Shown here in pieces: positions 43,927 to 55,073 of a DNA stretch of 64,000 nt (positions within the stretch are counted from its first letter, which is position 1; each line of letters opens with the position of its first letter). Under the pieces are notes generated by a model. That model saw only the letters and a list, made by a program, of their open reading frames with translations. It ran no database searches and was not told where the DNA came from. Source of the stretch: Schizophyllum amplum (taxonomy: Eukaryota > Basidiomycota > Agaricomycetes > Agaricales > Schizophyllaceae); contig VDMD01000002.1 of the NCBI GenBank assembly GCA_007026445.1, positions 3,286,001-3,350,000 on the forward strand, read 5' to 3'. The translations under genes and the position numbers were made by a program.

Positions 43927-46900
43927 ATGATCCAGGACATTGAAACAACGCCTTCCGAGGGCGTTCGCAATCTGAAATCGAGGTTCGAGAAGCTTGCTGT
44001 AGTTACCACCAGCAGTCGCCCACAGTCCTTTCACGGCGGCGCGTTGCTCGGGACACCCGTACTCGAAACACAGACGACAGCGCGCCCTCTCCATGCGACC
44101 CTTGCCGAAAGCCCCAATCCGGGTGGCCTACACGTGCGGAGTCTGTCCCATTCCCCGGATACGCGCGCTCTCAAACGCCCCCCTCCACCACCGCCGTCAA
44201 GCAGGTCGTCAAGACATCCGACTCCGTCTCCGAGTCCGTCGCCCGCGCCATCACCCCTACTCAGACCGGTGGTGATAGAAGCCCAACCGCCCCCGCTAGT
44301 CAACGCCGAGTCCGATCCGATCGTGCGCTCACCCAGTGTGGCGTCGGTGCGCAGCTTCTGGGAGTGCGTGCTCTGCCTCGATGACGCACGGTTTACTGAT
44401 CAACCCATCTAGACAGACGCCTTCGTCACCCCGCGCGTCCAGGAGCACCATTACGACGATGGCGGACATGACTACACCTACACCTACCACCATCGTCTCT
44501 CCTCCGACGACCTCTACTTCTCTGCCTGCCGCAATGCAGCCCATCTCGCCCAAGAAGCCGCCAGTACCGCCGACCCGTCGCAAGCCTCCGCCCACACCTC
44601 AGCGCACCTCACCAAATGCCAGCCCCTCGGATAGTGACGAAGCACCCTTTACGCCACCACGAGTCCGTCCCCCAATACCTCCCACACGCTCGCGCAGAGA
44701 GGGGTCGCTTGCCTCGAGCGAAAGCGACTCCGGCGACGCGTCCAATCCGAGCCTCTTGACCCTTCGAGCACCACCACCCAGACCACCTCCTCGACATCGT
44801 TTTACGGTCCAGAATACAGAAGTCTCATCGCACACTCCACCCCCACTCCCCGTGCGCAAAGCGACCGCGGGGGCACCAACAGAAGAAACACCGCAACGAC
44901 CTCCAGTCTCCCCCGCTCTACCCCCTCGTCCATCTCGTGCCGCAGCAGCTATGACGGAGGCCGTCGATTTCGACAAGAAGGGCAAACACAAACTGCAGCC
45001 TCCTCCTACTCGCACCATCGCTCTTGGCGACAGGTTGCCTGCCCCACGACGCGCGCCGTCTGCATCGGAGGATGAGGAATCGAGCGAGGAGGAAGGAGCA
45101 AGCGTCGACCCTGGCCTCGACTCCTTGCCTGACAGCAGTCGCTCGTCGCGACGTCCGCCTGTAGTGTCCTTCCGCGAACCAGGCGCGCACCCGTTACGCG
45201 TGACCGTACCCGCATATAGTCAACCGGCGCTTGCTGGTACGCTGGCCGTCGTAGCGAACGGCAATCATGTCCGCGTATACGACATGGCCGTCTCCGATAT
45301 CCCCATATTCGACCTCGGCAGTAAAGACTTCAACGTCAAGGAGCTCAAGGCCACTGCAGCGACCTTCCGAGATAACCGACATGTATGGATCGGCACAAAA
45401 GAGGGTCACCTCTTCGAGCTCGATGTACGCGGCGGTATGCTCACTGGAGCGCGTATGGCCGCGCACCTGCACGCCGTCACGAACATCTTCCGGCACGGGA
45501 GCCGCATGGTCACCACCGACACGCACGGCAAGCTACTCGTGTTTGGAGCCAACGAGCGCCTCGCGGGCGGTGCCAACCCGCGCGTGGTACGGTTCGCGGA
45601 GAAGCAGGACTTCGTCAAGCTGTTGCACGGCAAATTATGGACTGCCAATCGCGCTGACCAACATAACCACGGCTCACCTGCGCGGCTCCCCATCATCCGC
45701 GTGTACGACGTGTTCAATCCGTCCGCGGCCGCGGGCAAGAGCCTGCTGCCTACAGAGCACGTCGGCGCGGTGACAAGCGCGACGGTCATCCCGTCGCAGC
45801 CGCATACGGTGTTCATGGGGCACGAGGAGGGCTTCGTGAGCATCTGGGACCTCAACACGCCGGACGGCCATCCGAAGTGCACGGAGATCATGAAGGTGTC
45901 GACGAATGATATCTTGTGCATCGAGGGCGTGAACGAGCGGCTGTGGGTTGGAGGACGTGGTGGCAATATCTGTGTGTATGATGTGGTGCCGCGTCCGTGG
46001 TTGGTGACGAATGCGTGGCTGGCGCACCCGACGATATCGGTGTTGAATATGCAGGTGGACTACCTGGGGATGGACGAAACGAAGCGGCTTGTTGTGGCAT
46101 CTGTTGGGCGCGACGAGACGTTGAAGCTGTGGGATGGGCTGCTAGCTCAGGATTGGATAGGTGTGCAAACTGTTCAGGCATTACGTACGGCACTGACGTT
46201 CCCCATCCAGACAACGAACTCCTGGCCCGCGAATCCTCCTTCAGCTCCTTCCGCGATCTCAACGTCCTCGTCGTCTCCTGGAACGTCGACTCCGCACGAC
46301 CCGAGCAGCTCACCGGCAGCGCCGCCAACTGCAACTTCCTCGCCGACGTGCTCGCCTCCGTCGACTCCCCCGACATCATCCACTTCGGCTTCCAGGAGGT
46401 CGTCGACCTGGAGAACCGCCGCGTCGCCGCGAAGAGCGTACTGATCAACGGAATCAAGAAGACCGCAGGGGCACGGGAGCGCGATCGCGACGACGAGGTG
46501 ATGCCGGTGCCGGACAAGGTGTCGGGCGCGTACCGGCGCTGGCACGATGCACTGTCGCTGGCGGTGCGGCTGGCGATGCCGGCGGAGTGTCCGTATAGCG
46601 TGATCCATACGGAGAGCTTGGTGGGCCTGTTCAGCTTGACGTTCGTTAAGCACAGCGAGCGGGTGGCGCTGCGGGATATCGCGGTTACCACGGTCAAGCG
46701 AGGCATGGGTGGGAGATACGGCAACAAGGTGTGTAAAGTGTACCTGTGAAATGCGGTTGGTGGCTAACGGTATATAGGGTGGCATCATCTCGCGCTTTGT
46801 GATTGAGGACTCGTCGATATGCTTCATCAACTGCCATCTCGCGGCTGGGCAGAACAGCATCAGGGCACGCAATGCTGATATCGCGAGCTTCTTGGAGGAG

Positions 46901-47519
46901 AAGACTCTCTTTCCGAGCACATCTTTCCCGCTCGCGTACATCGGCGGAGGGGACGGCACAACCGTCCTGGATCACGAGATAGTTTTGGTTCGTGAGCTCA
47001 GTGTTCCTCGAGTACAACATTGCTAACGTCCACCAGGTGAACGGCGACATGAACTATCGCATCGACAACCGGCGCGAGGCCATCATTGCCGCCATCAACG
47101 CGGGCGACGTCGAGTCCCTCCACAACCACGACCAGCTCCTCAGAGAGATGAAGTTCAACCGAGGCTTCCGCTTCCGCGGCTTCTCCGAGGGCCCGCTCAA
47201 GTTCGTGCCGACATACAAGTACGACCGCCGCTCGGACGAATGGGACTCGTCGGAGAAGCGGCGCTCGCCGGCGTGGTGCGATCGTGTGCTGTGGCGGTCG
47301 CGCGTCCCGGAGCGCGTGCGGCAGACGCAGTATACGCGGTATGAGGCGAACGTCAGCGACCACCGGCCCATCTCGGCTGGGTTCCAGGTGACGGTGAAGA
47401 GGATCGAGCAGGAGATGCGGCAGCGCGTGCGCGCCGAGGTGCTGGTGCTGTGGGCGGACGAGCAGGAGCGGCTACTCATGACGTCGCGCGAGTTTTTTGC
47501 AAGGCTAGGGGATTTCTAG
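43927..47519 (+). CDS. WD40-repeat / inositol polyphosphate 5-phosphatase
   Basis: Exons 43927-44363, 44413-46160, 46211-46728, 46778-46987 and 47037-47519, giving 1131 residues. Residues 1-410 are a disordered Pro/Ser-rich region with many PPxPP tracts. About 420-725 form a WD40-type propeller (VWIGTKEGHLFELD, GHEEGFVSIWDL, RLWVGGRGGNICVYD, GRDETLKLWDGLL). About 735-1115 are the catalytic domain: VVSWNVDSA, FGFQEVVDLENR, NGDMNYRID, KRRSPAWCDRVLW and SDHRPI. These are the Mg-dependent endonuclease/phosphatase-fold motifs of type II 5-phosphatases, which remove the 5-phosphate from phosphoinositides or inositol phosphates. The order propeller-then-phosphatase is as in plant FRA3-type enzymes. 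Pro-rich stretches probably recruit SH3 proteins. Confidence 0.88.
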
Positions 47520-48914
47520 CCTTTGGTGACTTAGCGGGTGGGCTGTCGTTGGCCTATCATCCCACGCCTAATTTATTTCCTCTCGGACATGGTCTCGTCT
47601 CTCTATGCTCCCTGCCGTTATTATTTCTGGAGACTGGCTCTTGACGACGACGAACATTCAGTAATTCAGCAAATATTGTACGATTACTCACTAGACCTGA
47701 TGTCCTTGCGTACCTACACGTTCGTGGACTGCTCCCTGCCATAGCACTTGGCACACTGTATACTCTTGCACATATTCTTATAATCCGATAAAGAAATGCA
47801 GGGCGTCGTTGGGTGTGGATGGTGCGAAGACAAGGTAAGGAGGTGGTCACTGCAGTGTCGTTCATCGAGGTCCTCCTTGCGCATGACTCACGTGGGAGGT
47901 AAATCAAGGTGCTACAGTAACACAGTTTTTTTGGTCCTTGACATGGGTGACTGCCAGTTGAACGTTGAGGGCCGGTGGCGTGGGAAATCCACGTGATGTT
48001 TGATTCGGCACGTTCCGTGGCCGCCGCAACTCTCTGTCATCATGTAAGTACAGCTCGGTCGGCAGTCTGAATATATGATACCGGGCATTTCGAGGTGCGA
48101 GTGAGATGAATCCAGACGACCACGATGTCCAACGCACGTGGAGCAGGTCCTGTAGGCGCCAATACCAGATTCCTGATTCGGATTGGAAACACCGCCGATT
48201 CGCTTCTCTGTCTCTCTGTATTTCTTTTCTTAGTGATTCTTCCTAGATCCGGTCGCCTCCCTCACCTCGTAAGTCTGCATCTCAGGAACGCCTCGGCGCC
48301 GCCACTCACCGCCGCAGCGCCAAACAAGTGTCTAGGTGGTTTCCCCGATCCGTGGTACTGACCCAGGACTCACTCGGCGTGAGCAAGCTTGCGCGTTAGG
48401 CTGCGTGCTACAGCTTATCCATGTTTCGCAGCACGGCTCCATTTCCGCGCCTTCACCGTGCACGTAGACGATGCTTGCAAGGCGGTACCTCCAAGGCGGC
48501 GCGGCACTATGCTCGAGGAAGGGGCCCACCGGCTCTTATGAACGGATTTACTGAGCTCTAGTAGCGTACAATTCATGGGCATACAGTCTATCATCGTCTA
48601 TACAGGCAAGAGTCAATGTCTAACGTGGGCGCAGACGTGCTATGAGATCTGAAGTCATTCAGGTCGTCCAATATAAAATACAGTTTCGAGAACGTTGTGG
48701 ATCGATATGTGCGAGTACAATGCAAGAGTGGATGATGATGGTGATGGTGAAAGCGGGATTCCAAGATTTCAATCGCGAGGGAACTGCGAAATTTGCTATG
48801 CGTGTCGAGTATGGGCTTCTTCGGCTACTCAGGAGGGGCGGCGAATGTGAAAGCACTTGTGAAGGCGGTCGGTGACATCCTTCATGGCTGCAAACTGTCA
48901 GGTTCACGAAAGGC
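47520..48914. other. Gene-free stretch after the 5-phosphatase gene
   Basis: About 1.4 kb without a supportable gene. Scattered frames of 60-115 codons show no motif or splice structure. No tRNA or repeat recognised. Confidence 0.4.
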
Positions 48915-49484
48915 CTATAAAAGGGATCGATCGACCTTTGTCTTCCGATTGCGACGGAATGGCGACGGAGGCGGCGGGGGCGGCGGAGGCTGGGGTCTGG
49001 TAGGTGTCGGAATGGGAGGCGGCCGCACCGACGAAGCAGTCTTCACGAAGCGTAACAACGCATCCGAGTTTGACTGCCTCCGCTGGCGCTGGTACACCGG
49101 ACACGATCGTCGGTGCGCTTCGAGGGACTCCTTGTAGCACCACTGCCGACAGAACCTGCACTCGATCGACGGCGCTGCCGGGCGTCGGGCGTGAATGTTC
49201 GCGAGATACAGGTGCGGACTGGCAGCGCTGATGATAGGCGTCTGAGCGGCTGGAGTCGACGGACGACTAATGCCATCAAGCTCGCCCAGGATGAGGGGCG
49301 GACTCTCTGACTGCGATGCACGAGCTGGTGGGCGGACGCTGCGGTCAGGACAACGATGACCATCTCCAGACTTGTATCGCGTCATAGATCGACCGCGCGC
49401 GATGGGTATAGGGCGAGTTGGATTCGACAGGGGCGGCTGCGCGCTCCCTCGCAGGTCCATGTTGCTAGTGCGATGGCGGGGCAT
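48915..49484 (-). CDS. Small CxxC zinc-finger-like protein, unknown
   Basis: Single open frame of 189 residues if started at the ATG opening MPRHRT; the frame stays open to 49730, but upstream sequence is Arg-rich and looks non-coding. Near residues 115-140 lies ECRFCRQWCYKESLEAHRRSC, with CxxC followed by His and Cys at spacing that fits a one-zinc C2HC knuckle. The C-terminus has a run of ten prolines in PQPPPPPPPPSP then basic FRRNRKTK. No homologue recognised. The zinc-binding pattern is the only evidence that the frame is real. Confidence 0.45.
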   Translation of the reverse strand: MPRHRTSNMDLRGSAQPPLSNPTRPIPIARGRSMTRYKSGDGHRCPDRSVRPPARASQSESPPLILGELDGISRPSTPAAQTPIISAASPHLYLANIHARRPAAPSIECRFCRQWCYKESLEAHRRSCPVYQRQRRQSNSDALLRFVKTASSVRPPPIPTPTRPQPPPPPPPPSPFRRNRKTKVDRSLL

Positions 49485-51017
49485 GATGAATGAAAGCCCA
49501 TCCTCGTTTTGCGTCTTATACGGGGCCGGGACGCCTTCGACACGCAGGTGAAGAACAGCCTGGCAATTAACCACGCAGTCTTGCGTCAGAGCGCGGCGCT
49601 CTCGGGCAGGCGGTGCTGTGGTATCCCAAACGGGTATCCTGGGGAGAGCTAGCACCCTGCGCCTGCGCCGGAGCCGTCTCGAGTCATCATCGCCGGACTG
49701 ATAAGCGACGGCGATCGTGGCTGGGAACAATGGGCTCGAAGGGCGTTATCGACGAATTGAGAAGTTTGAAGGAAGGCGATCATGAGCACCTGTCAAAAAG
49801 GAAATCATTTACAGTCGAGCAGCCCATTGTTCAGCTGGCAGATGGAGGACGCACCTTCCTATGCTCCTCGGGATCCGCGTCGTCGCGTTCGGCGCGCGAG
49901 TATGGTTGAGTAGCCTTCCATACTGTATGGAAGCTTTCCTTGATCATGGAACAATGGCCGTAGAACCTACTCCGGGCAGAAATCCACAACTGTTGGGCTG
50001 ATCGACAGTCATGTCCTGTCGTCCACATCCCAAGCCATTGTTCGCGCATGCATGGGCATGTCAGTCACTTCTACGCACCGAGGGTCAACGCCTGATAAGC
50101 AGTGGCGAGCTCGACTTCTGTCACGTTCCAGTACCAGCTCGCCAAAGCAAATTCGCTCGATGATTGGCCTGAGTGTAATTGAACGTAGACTGGTCATACG
50201 ACGAGTTTTACTCACGAGCATGGACTTGAGAACTTCGTCTCCCAGGTCCCTACCGCCGGCGGCTTCCGCATGCGCATGTGCCTCATCCTACCCCAGTTCT
50301 TGCAACGCGGACGGGCGCTTCAGAGTCAGCAAACATGCACTAGGTCAGAAAAAAACCTACTTGGTGAGGCGGAGCGACTCACCTGGCGTACAGAACCAAT
50401 ACTGCGTGCAGCAAGGCCAGCGTAAGCCCAGTCAGCCATCAGTTGACCATCAGGAGAACGGCATATGCCGGTGGCTGTACAGCCGGAACCAAACTGGCAA
50501 CTGCCGCTGCCAGATCCCACCCTTCACGCCGCCCACTTCCTCTGTCTGCGCCTGTGAGCACCATGTTATTTTCTCTATTTGGGAATGGCAGTACCTCAGT
50601 GACTCGATGTACTGAGGATGATCGATGAGGCCGTCAGTGACTAGAAGTCAGTTTCTACGTGCTCGAATACTATGGGGCCTGAGGTATGGAAGGGGTGATA
50701 CAACAGTCTCCTGAAGGTAAAACTTGTCTCTCAGGAGGACAAAGCCAGGAACGGTGAGTATGGACTGGGTATGTGAAGTACGAAGATAGAATATGATAGG
50801 TAGTGTTCAATGGAGCGTCCAAGCCACAAGAGATATAAAAATACAAGGGCATGCACACTGCACAGGGAGCGCAAGAAGTTGAGTACGTATGGGTATGCGA
50901 GAACGGGGAATGTACCAAAGAAGGTGGGCGTTAAACCGGGAGCACTGTCATTGCGGAAGGGAATGCGGAGCGCCTCCGCCTTCGGACATGTCTTTCGTTT
51001 TGCGATCTTCTTCATCT
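49485..51017. other. Gene-free or weakly coding stretch
   Basis: Open frames up to 187 codons occur, but none has a recognisable domain or a consistent exon structure. Confidence 0.35.
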
Positions 51018-52555
51018 CTAGTGCTCTCGCCATACCTGCTCAGTGAGCGCATCCTCTTCGACCGTCCACAGACCTTGGACAAGCGTCAGCATGACTGCCT
51101 CGGCATAGTCACCCTCGTCGTCCAGCTGGCCGTCCGTCCGCGTGCTTTGTCTACGCAACCCAAGGTGTGGCGACGTAGGGCGAGATGGAAGCCGTGGCGA
51201 GGACGCTCGCGAGATAGGATGGGGAGATGGTGCCCGGGAAGCGAAGGGAGATGACAGCGCGCGCGACACCCTGCGTGATGCACGTCCCGCACTGGGCAGC
51301 CATCCGTTGGATCGTGGGGCCGTCAAGCCGTGAAACACAACGCGGCGCACGCGGGTCGCGTAGATGCGTATCTCGCTTGCCAGTGCGCGTAGCGCGCGAT
51401 GCGATGTGGGCAGCGGCTGCCAGCAGGAAACGTCGAAGGCGAGTGTCTCCACCGCCTTGAGGCGGAAGAGGAGCGCATAAGCTTGCGAGCGCTGGTGCTG
51501 GTGAGCCAAGCATGTTCAGATGGTATAAGGCCACTCACTATGTCACCATCCACGGGCAGGGCAATTGTGCCCATGTATCGCGTCTCCGGACCTGCAGCGT
51601 AGAGAAGGGACAAAGCTGCTGCATCGTCCGGACACAGCACCTCGAGTGCCACGGGGCGGACAGGTATGGAGCGAAGTGCCCGTGTGAGCGTTGGGAAGTC
51701 GCCCTCTGCATCCACCCACGCGTGCAGCCGACGAATGCACCTCCCCCGCACCAATATGGCTGCCGTCCGCGCTGCACATTCCAGGGTGTGGAGCGCAGGA
51801 AGAGCACCTAATTGCATAATCGGCTGGTATATGGACGCGCTGAGGTCCTGTACTTCCGTAGCTCCTTCGAGATCGTCATCCCCTGTAATCGTGAGATCTT
51901 CCATCGCGTCTTGTCGCGCAAGGAATGAGAACAGGCGCAAGTCCAGCGGCATGTCGCATGTCAGCGTCCGCAGCTGGAAGGACGTGTCTTCGAAGATGGA
52001 CGCGGGTGGCGGCTCGCCCGGAGCCAGCGGCAGACCACCACCAGTGATATCAAGGAATCGCAGACGATCTGCAGCGCGCAGGACGCGAGCGAGAGCGCCG
52101 AGGGCAGCGTTGGGCAGGATGCGCACGGAGAGTGCGTCCATCAGGCCGGCCAAGGCCGGAGCACCCGCAAGCGTGCGCAAGAGCGCGTCCTCCTCCGGCT
52201 CGCGTCCGACTGTAAGTGCGAGCGTGTTGTATAGCGCGGGCTCGGCCGCAGCACGGAACGCGCGCGAGACGCGGCAGAGACGCGCGAGGTCGCCGCGGGC
52301 GCGCACGTGGCCGACGATGGTCATATGCACTTCAGGCGAGAAGGCTAAGGTAGACGAATACCGGACAGGACAGGTCGTGGGGGAAGATATATTGATGGGT
52401 ATTCCTATGGTACGAGGAGGAGATGGGGAGCGCGTCCTGCGCCGCGCGCGACGCGACACATCCTGATACGAGCACGATCGTGAGGCCGGCACTCGACATC
52501 CTTGCGTGCGGGGCGATCGAGCGTTGAGGTCGCCGTTGGGCACCTCCACGGCCAT
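51018..52555 (-). CDS. F-box-like protein
   Basis: Exons (5' to 3') 52555-52414, 52344-51539 and 51491-51018, about 473 residues. FSPEVHMTIVGHVRARGDLA then LCRVSRAFRAAAEPALYNTL, at residues 50-90, is the usual agaricomycete F-box-like start, which binds Skp1 in SCF ubiquitin ligases. The rest is Leu-rich with irregular repeats (LRFLDITGG, LRTLTCDMPLDLRLF, LHTLECAA) as in F-box/LRR proteins. Near residues 370-420 a Ser/Pro/Arg tract repeats SRASSPRLPSRPTSPHL. The acceptor of the second intron could be 6 nt upstream (CACCAG repeated), changing two residues. Target unknown. Confidence 0.7.
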
Positions 52556-54440
52556 GCAGCGCGTCGGGACGCGCCGAAGAGGGGGACGGGAGCAAGAGAA
52601 AAGTAGAGCGGTCGGGCTCGTTGGTGGCGGCTGGGAGCAAGTGTCAAGGCGGCATCAGACGGATCGCGAGCGCGCACGTACCGTCTTGCGGTGTATACAG
52701 CACCGGCTACAGTCGGTGATCAGACGGTGAACTTGTGAACGTAAGTAGGGTCGGAACAGGCGAGAGATGCCGATCGAGGGTCGAGGAGAGAGAGTATAAG
52801 TGAGGTTAAGCACCTATAGACGCCGAGCAATTAGACACGTCGGTAAATGGTGATAGACGCGTCGGGGGATGGCCGGCGCGACGGGAGATACTTAACAGGG
52901 AGCGCGGATCGGAGGGAGGGCGCGTCGGTGCCAGGTCGGTGGCAGTCTCCCGCGTGTCGGCGCCTTTATGACACGGAGAGATGTCGGCCAGCGGGCGTGG
53001 TGCGCTCCCCAGGGCAAGCTGAATCTCCGTCGTGATGACGCGGTGATGCCCCCCAGCGTCTGTTACTCACCCGCGCGCGGTGAATGGAGGAAACGTCCCC
53101 AACGTCTGAATGCCCCTTGGAATCCTCTGTGTGGCGCGACCGCAGTTTAAGGAACCCCAGCTGGAGGATCCAGTCGGAGAATCATCGCTGAACAGGTGCG
53201 TTCGAAGCCAGGCTTGAAGTGAGCTTGCTGCTCGCCGTCATCGCCTTCCCACGGTTGAACTTTCTCATGACATGCCGCCGGCGTTCATCTCGTCAATCAC
53301 GGTGCCTGGCGGTACCGAGCGTGCGTGTTTGTTGATTTAGGAGGTTTGTTCTTGTTGATGCGACCCCTGTTGTTGAGTCGTCCATTCGGTGGACCGCACA
53401 GGCTCTCGGGGTCCGCAGCCTGTCGCAGCGTGCCACATACGAGCCTCCAGGCTTGCTGCTTCGGGGCTTCAAGAATGTAAGTACGAGCATCTGTGGCCTG
53501 CTTCTCGGTTGTATCCCTGGGAATGGAGCCAGTGACGACCCTGCGAGGCGTTGAAGACCATACAAGGCTCAGCCGGCGCTGCAAACCATGTGAGGAGCCG
53601 CATTCGCTCGCTTGTTTCCAAGACGGCCTACCTTTTCCTCCGCGTCTCCACCTCCCCCGCATCAATGTCGGTGCCGCGTATATCGAAGCTCATTGCGAGG
53701 CATTCAGCGAACGACGGAGAGCTTTGACGATCGAAGCAGGAACTCGACATACCAACACCCGGGATTCAGGAGAGCCCCGTCGATGATGTCGCTTGAGGCT
53801 ATCTGCCTCGATCAGTCGTGGACGGCTAGTCTCCCGTAGGCATAGCCAGGCTCCCGTGGACATAGACGGCGGGAGCTTGACGTACGATTTGCGTCGTGCT
53901 GGTAGGCTGAGCGGAATAGTCTCGGTAAACGAAGGTGCTCGAAGGATAATGGGTTCCACTCACCGTCCGCCACTTCTACCGCCAACAAAGGTTGTCGTCA
54001 CATATTCTGCGAGGACATCGATTTCGGTCTGGCGATGGACCGACGCCCTGAGCTTCCGTCACACGCTGATCATGATAATAGGAATTCGAGTGTGTGGATT
54101 GACCGCCTGGGGCCTTGCGCGGAACCCACTCCTCGTGGGCGGAACCCACTCATCGTGAAAACACGGCGTCTCTCAGCAGCACTTACACAAGCTAGCCGCA
54201 GAGGTGGCCACAATCTGAGCAGATGTACGCACTGCGAAAGACTCCTTCAGAAGCTGCTCCCCTGTGATACGCAGTCAATATATGGCCGTAAGACTTCGCT
54301 TCCTTGTCAGCCGCCGTGCTGTGAGAAGCGTCAGACAAGCCTTGGGCTCGCAAAAGAGCCCTCACCTCGCCGCACTCCCTGCATTCTCCGCCGAGAATGT
54401 GGTTCATTATACCGGAGCAGAATGGTGCGGCGTAAAACCG
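52556..54440. other. Gene-free stretch
   Basis: About 1.9 kb. Frames of 60-140 codons on both strands, none with motifs. The near-perfect tandem GGAACCCACTC at 54121 and 54139 is the only small repeat noticed. Confidence 0.35.
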
Positions 54441-54630
54441 ACGCAAAAGGAGAATAAGGAGAATACAGGAGGAGGAAGAAGAGGAGAAAAGAGCAAGAGG
54501 TGGAAAAAACGTGAACTAAGAGCAAACAAGGAAAATGGAGAGCAAAGGCGAGGAAAGGAAAGGAAAGGGGAGGAAAGGGGAGAAAATGAAAGGAGCGAGA
54601 GGGAAGTCAGGGAAACTCACTTTCTTGCAA
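54441..54630 (+). repeat. Purine-rich (GA) low-complexity tract
   Basis: About 190 bp almost free of pyrimidines on the plus strand, built from AGGAGAAT, GGAGGAAGAAG and GGAAAGG units. Not a simple tandem array. Such tracts can form triplex DNA. Confidence 0.7.
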
Positions 54631-55073
54631 GACGCTAGGCTCACGCGGACCCATAAGTATTGTACAGGTCAACCACATATCGAATGTGCGTTGTCACAAT
54701 TCTTTTGGCTGTGAAGCTTGAAGATTCATAGTTGGACTGCCACGAGCGATTCGAGCCCCAAGGTTACTAGTCTTAGCGGCACCTTGCAGATTTACTGTTC
54801 ATTTTTGGCTGGCTTGAGGGTCTTTCTGGTTCGAATCAGCCTTTGTAGGTCTTTGCCTGGTGGATATTTGAACATGAAAGATGATGGCAAGGGTCAAGGC
54901 GCAGGCGCTGGCCAATGCGCGCTTGTTGTTTGGCCACGTGCGTCGCGTCACCGTGCGAAAAGTCCCGTTCGCCGCCTCTTGTTCCCCGATCACGTTGGGC
55001 ATCGCGTTCGTCTGCCATTCCCTCTTATAACATCTTCTTTTCTACCACAACATTCGCCGGAAAGTCCTCTCTA
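54631..55073. other. RNA14 upstream region
   Basis: No gene seen; should hold the RNA14 promoter. Confidence 0.35.

Noticed and set aside
45888..46959. Minus-strand frames of 260-280 codons opposite the 5-phosphatase
   Set aside because: Shadow frames of a strongly supported gene on the other strand.
50288..50520. Minus-strand mini-gene with a Cys-containing segment (GSGSCQFGSGCTATGIC) and a plausible intron
   Set aside because: No start codon or upstream exon could be joined in frame, and the segment is too short to assign.
49731..50615. Plus-strand frames around 50052-50615 (up to 187 codons)
   Set aside because: No domain, and composition is that of random translation.
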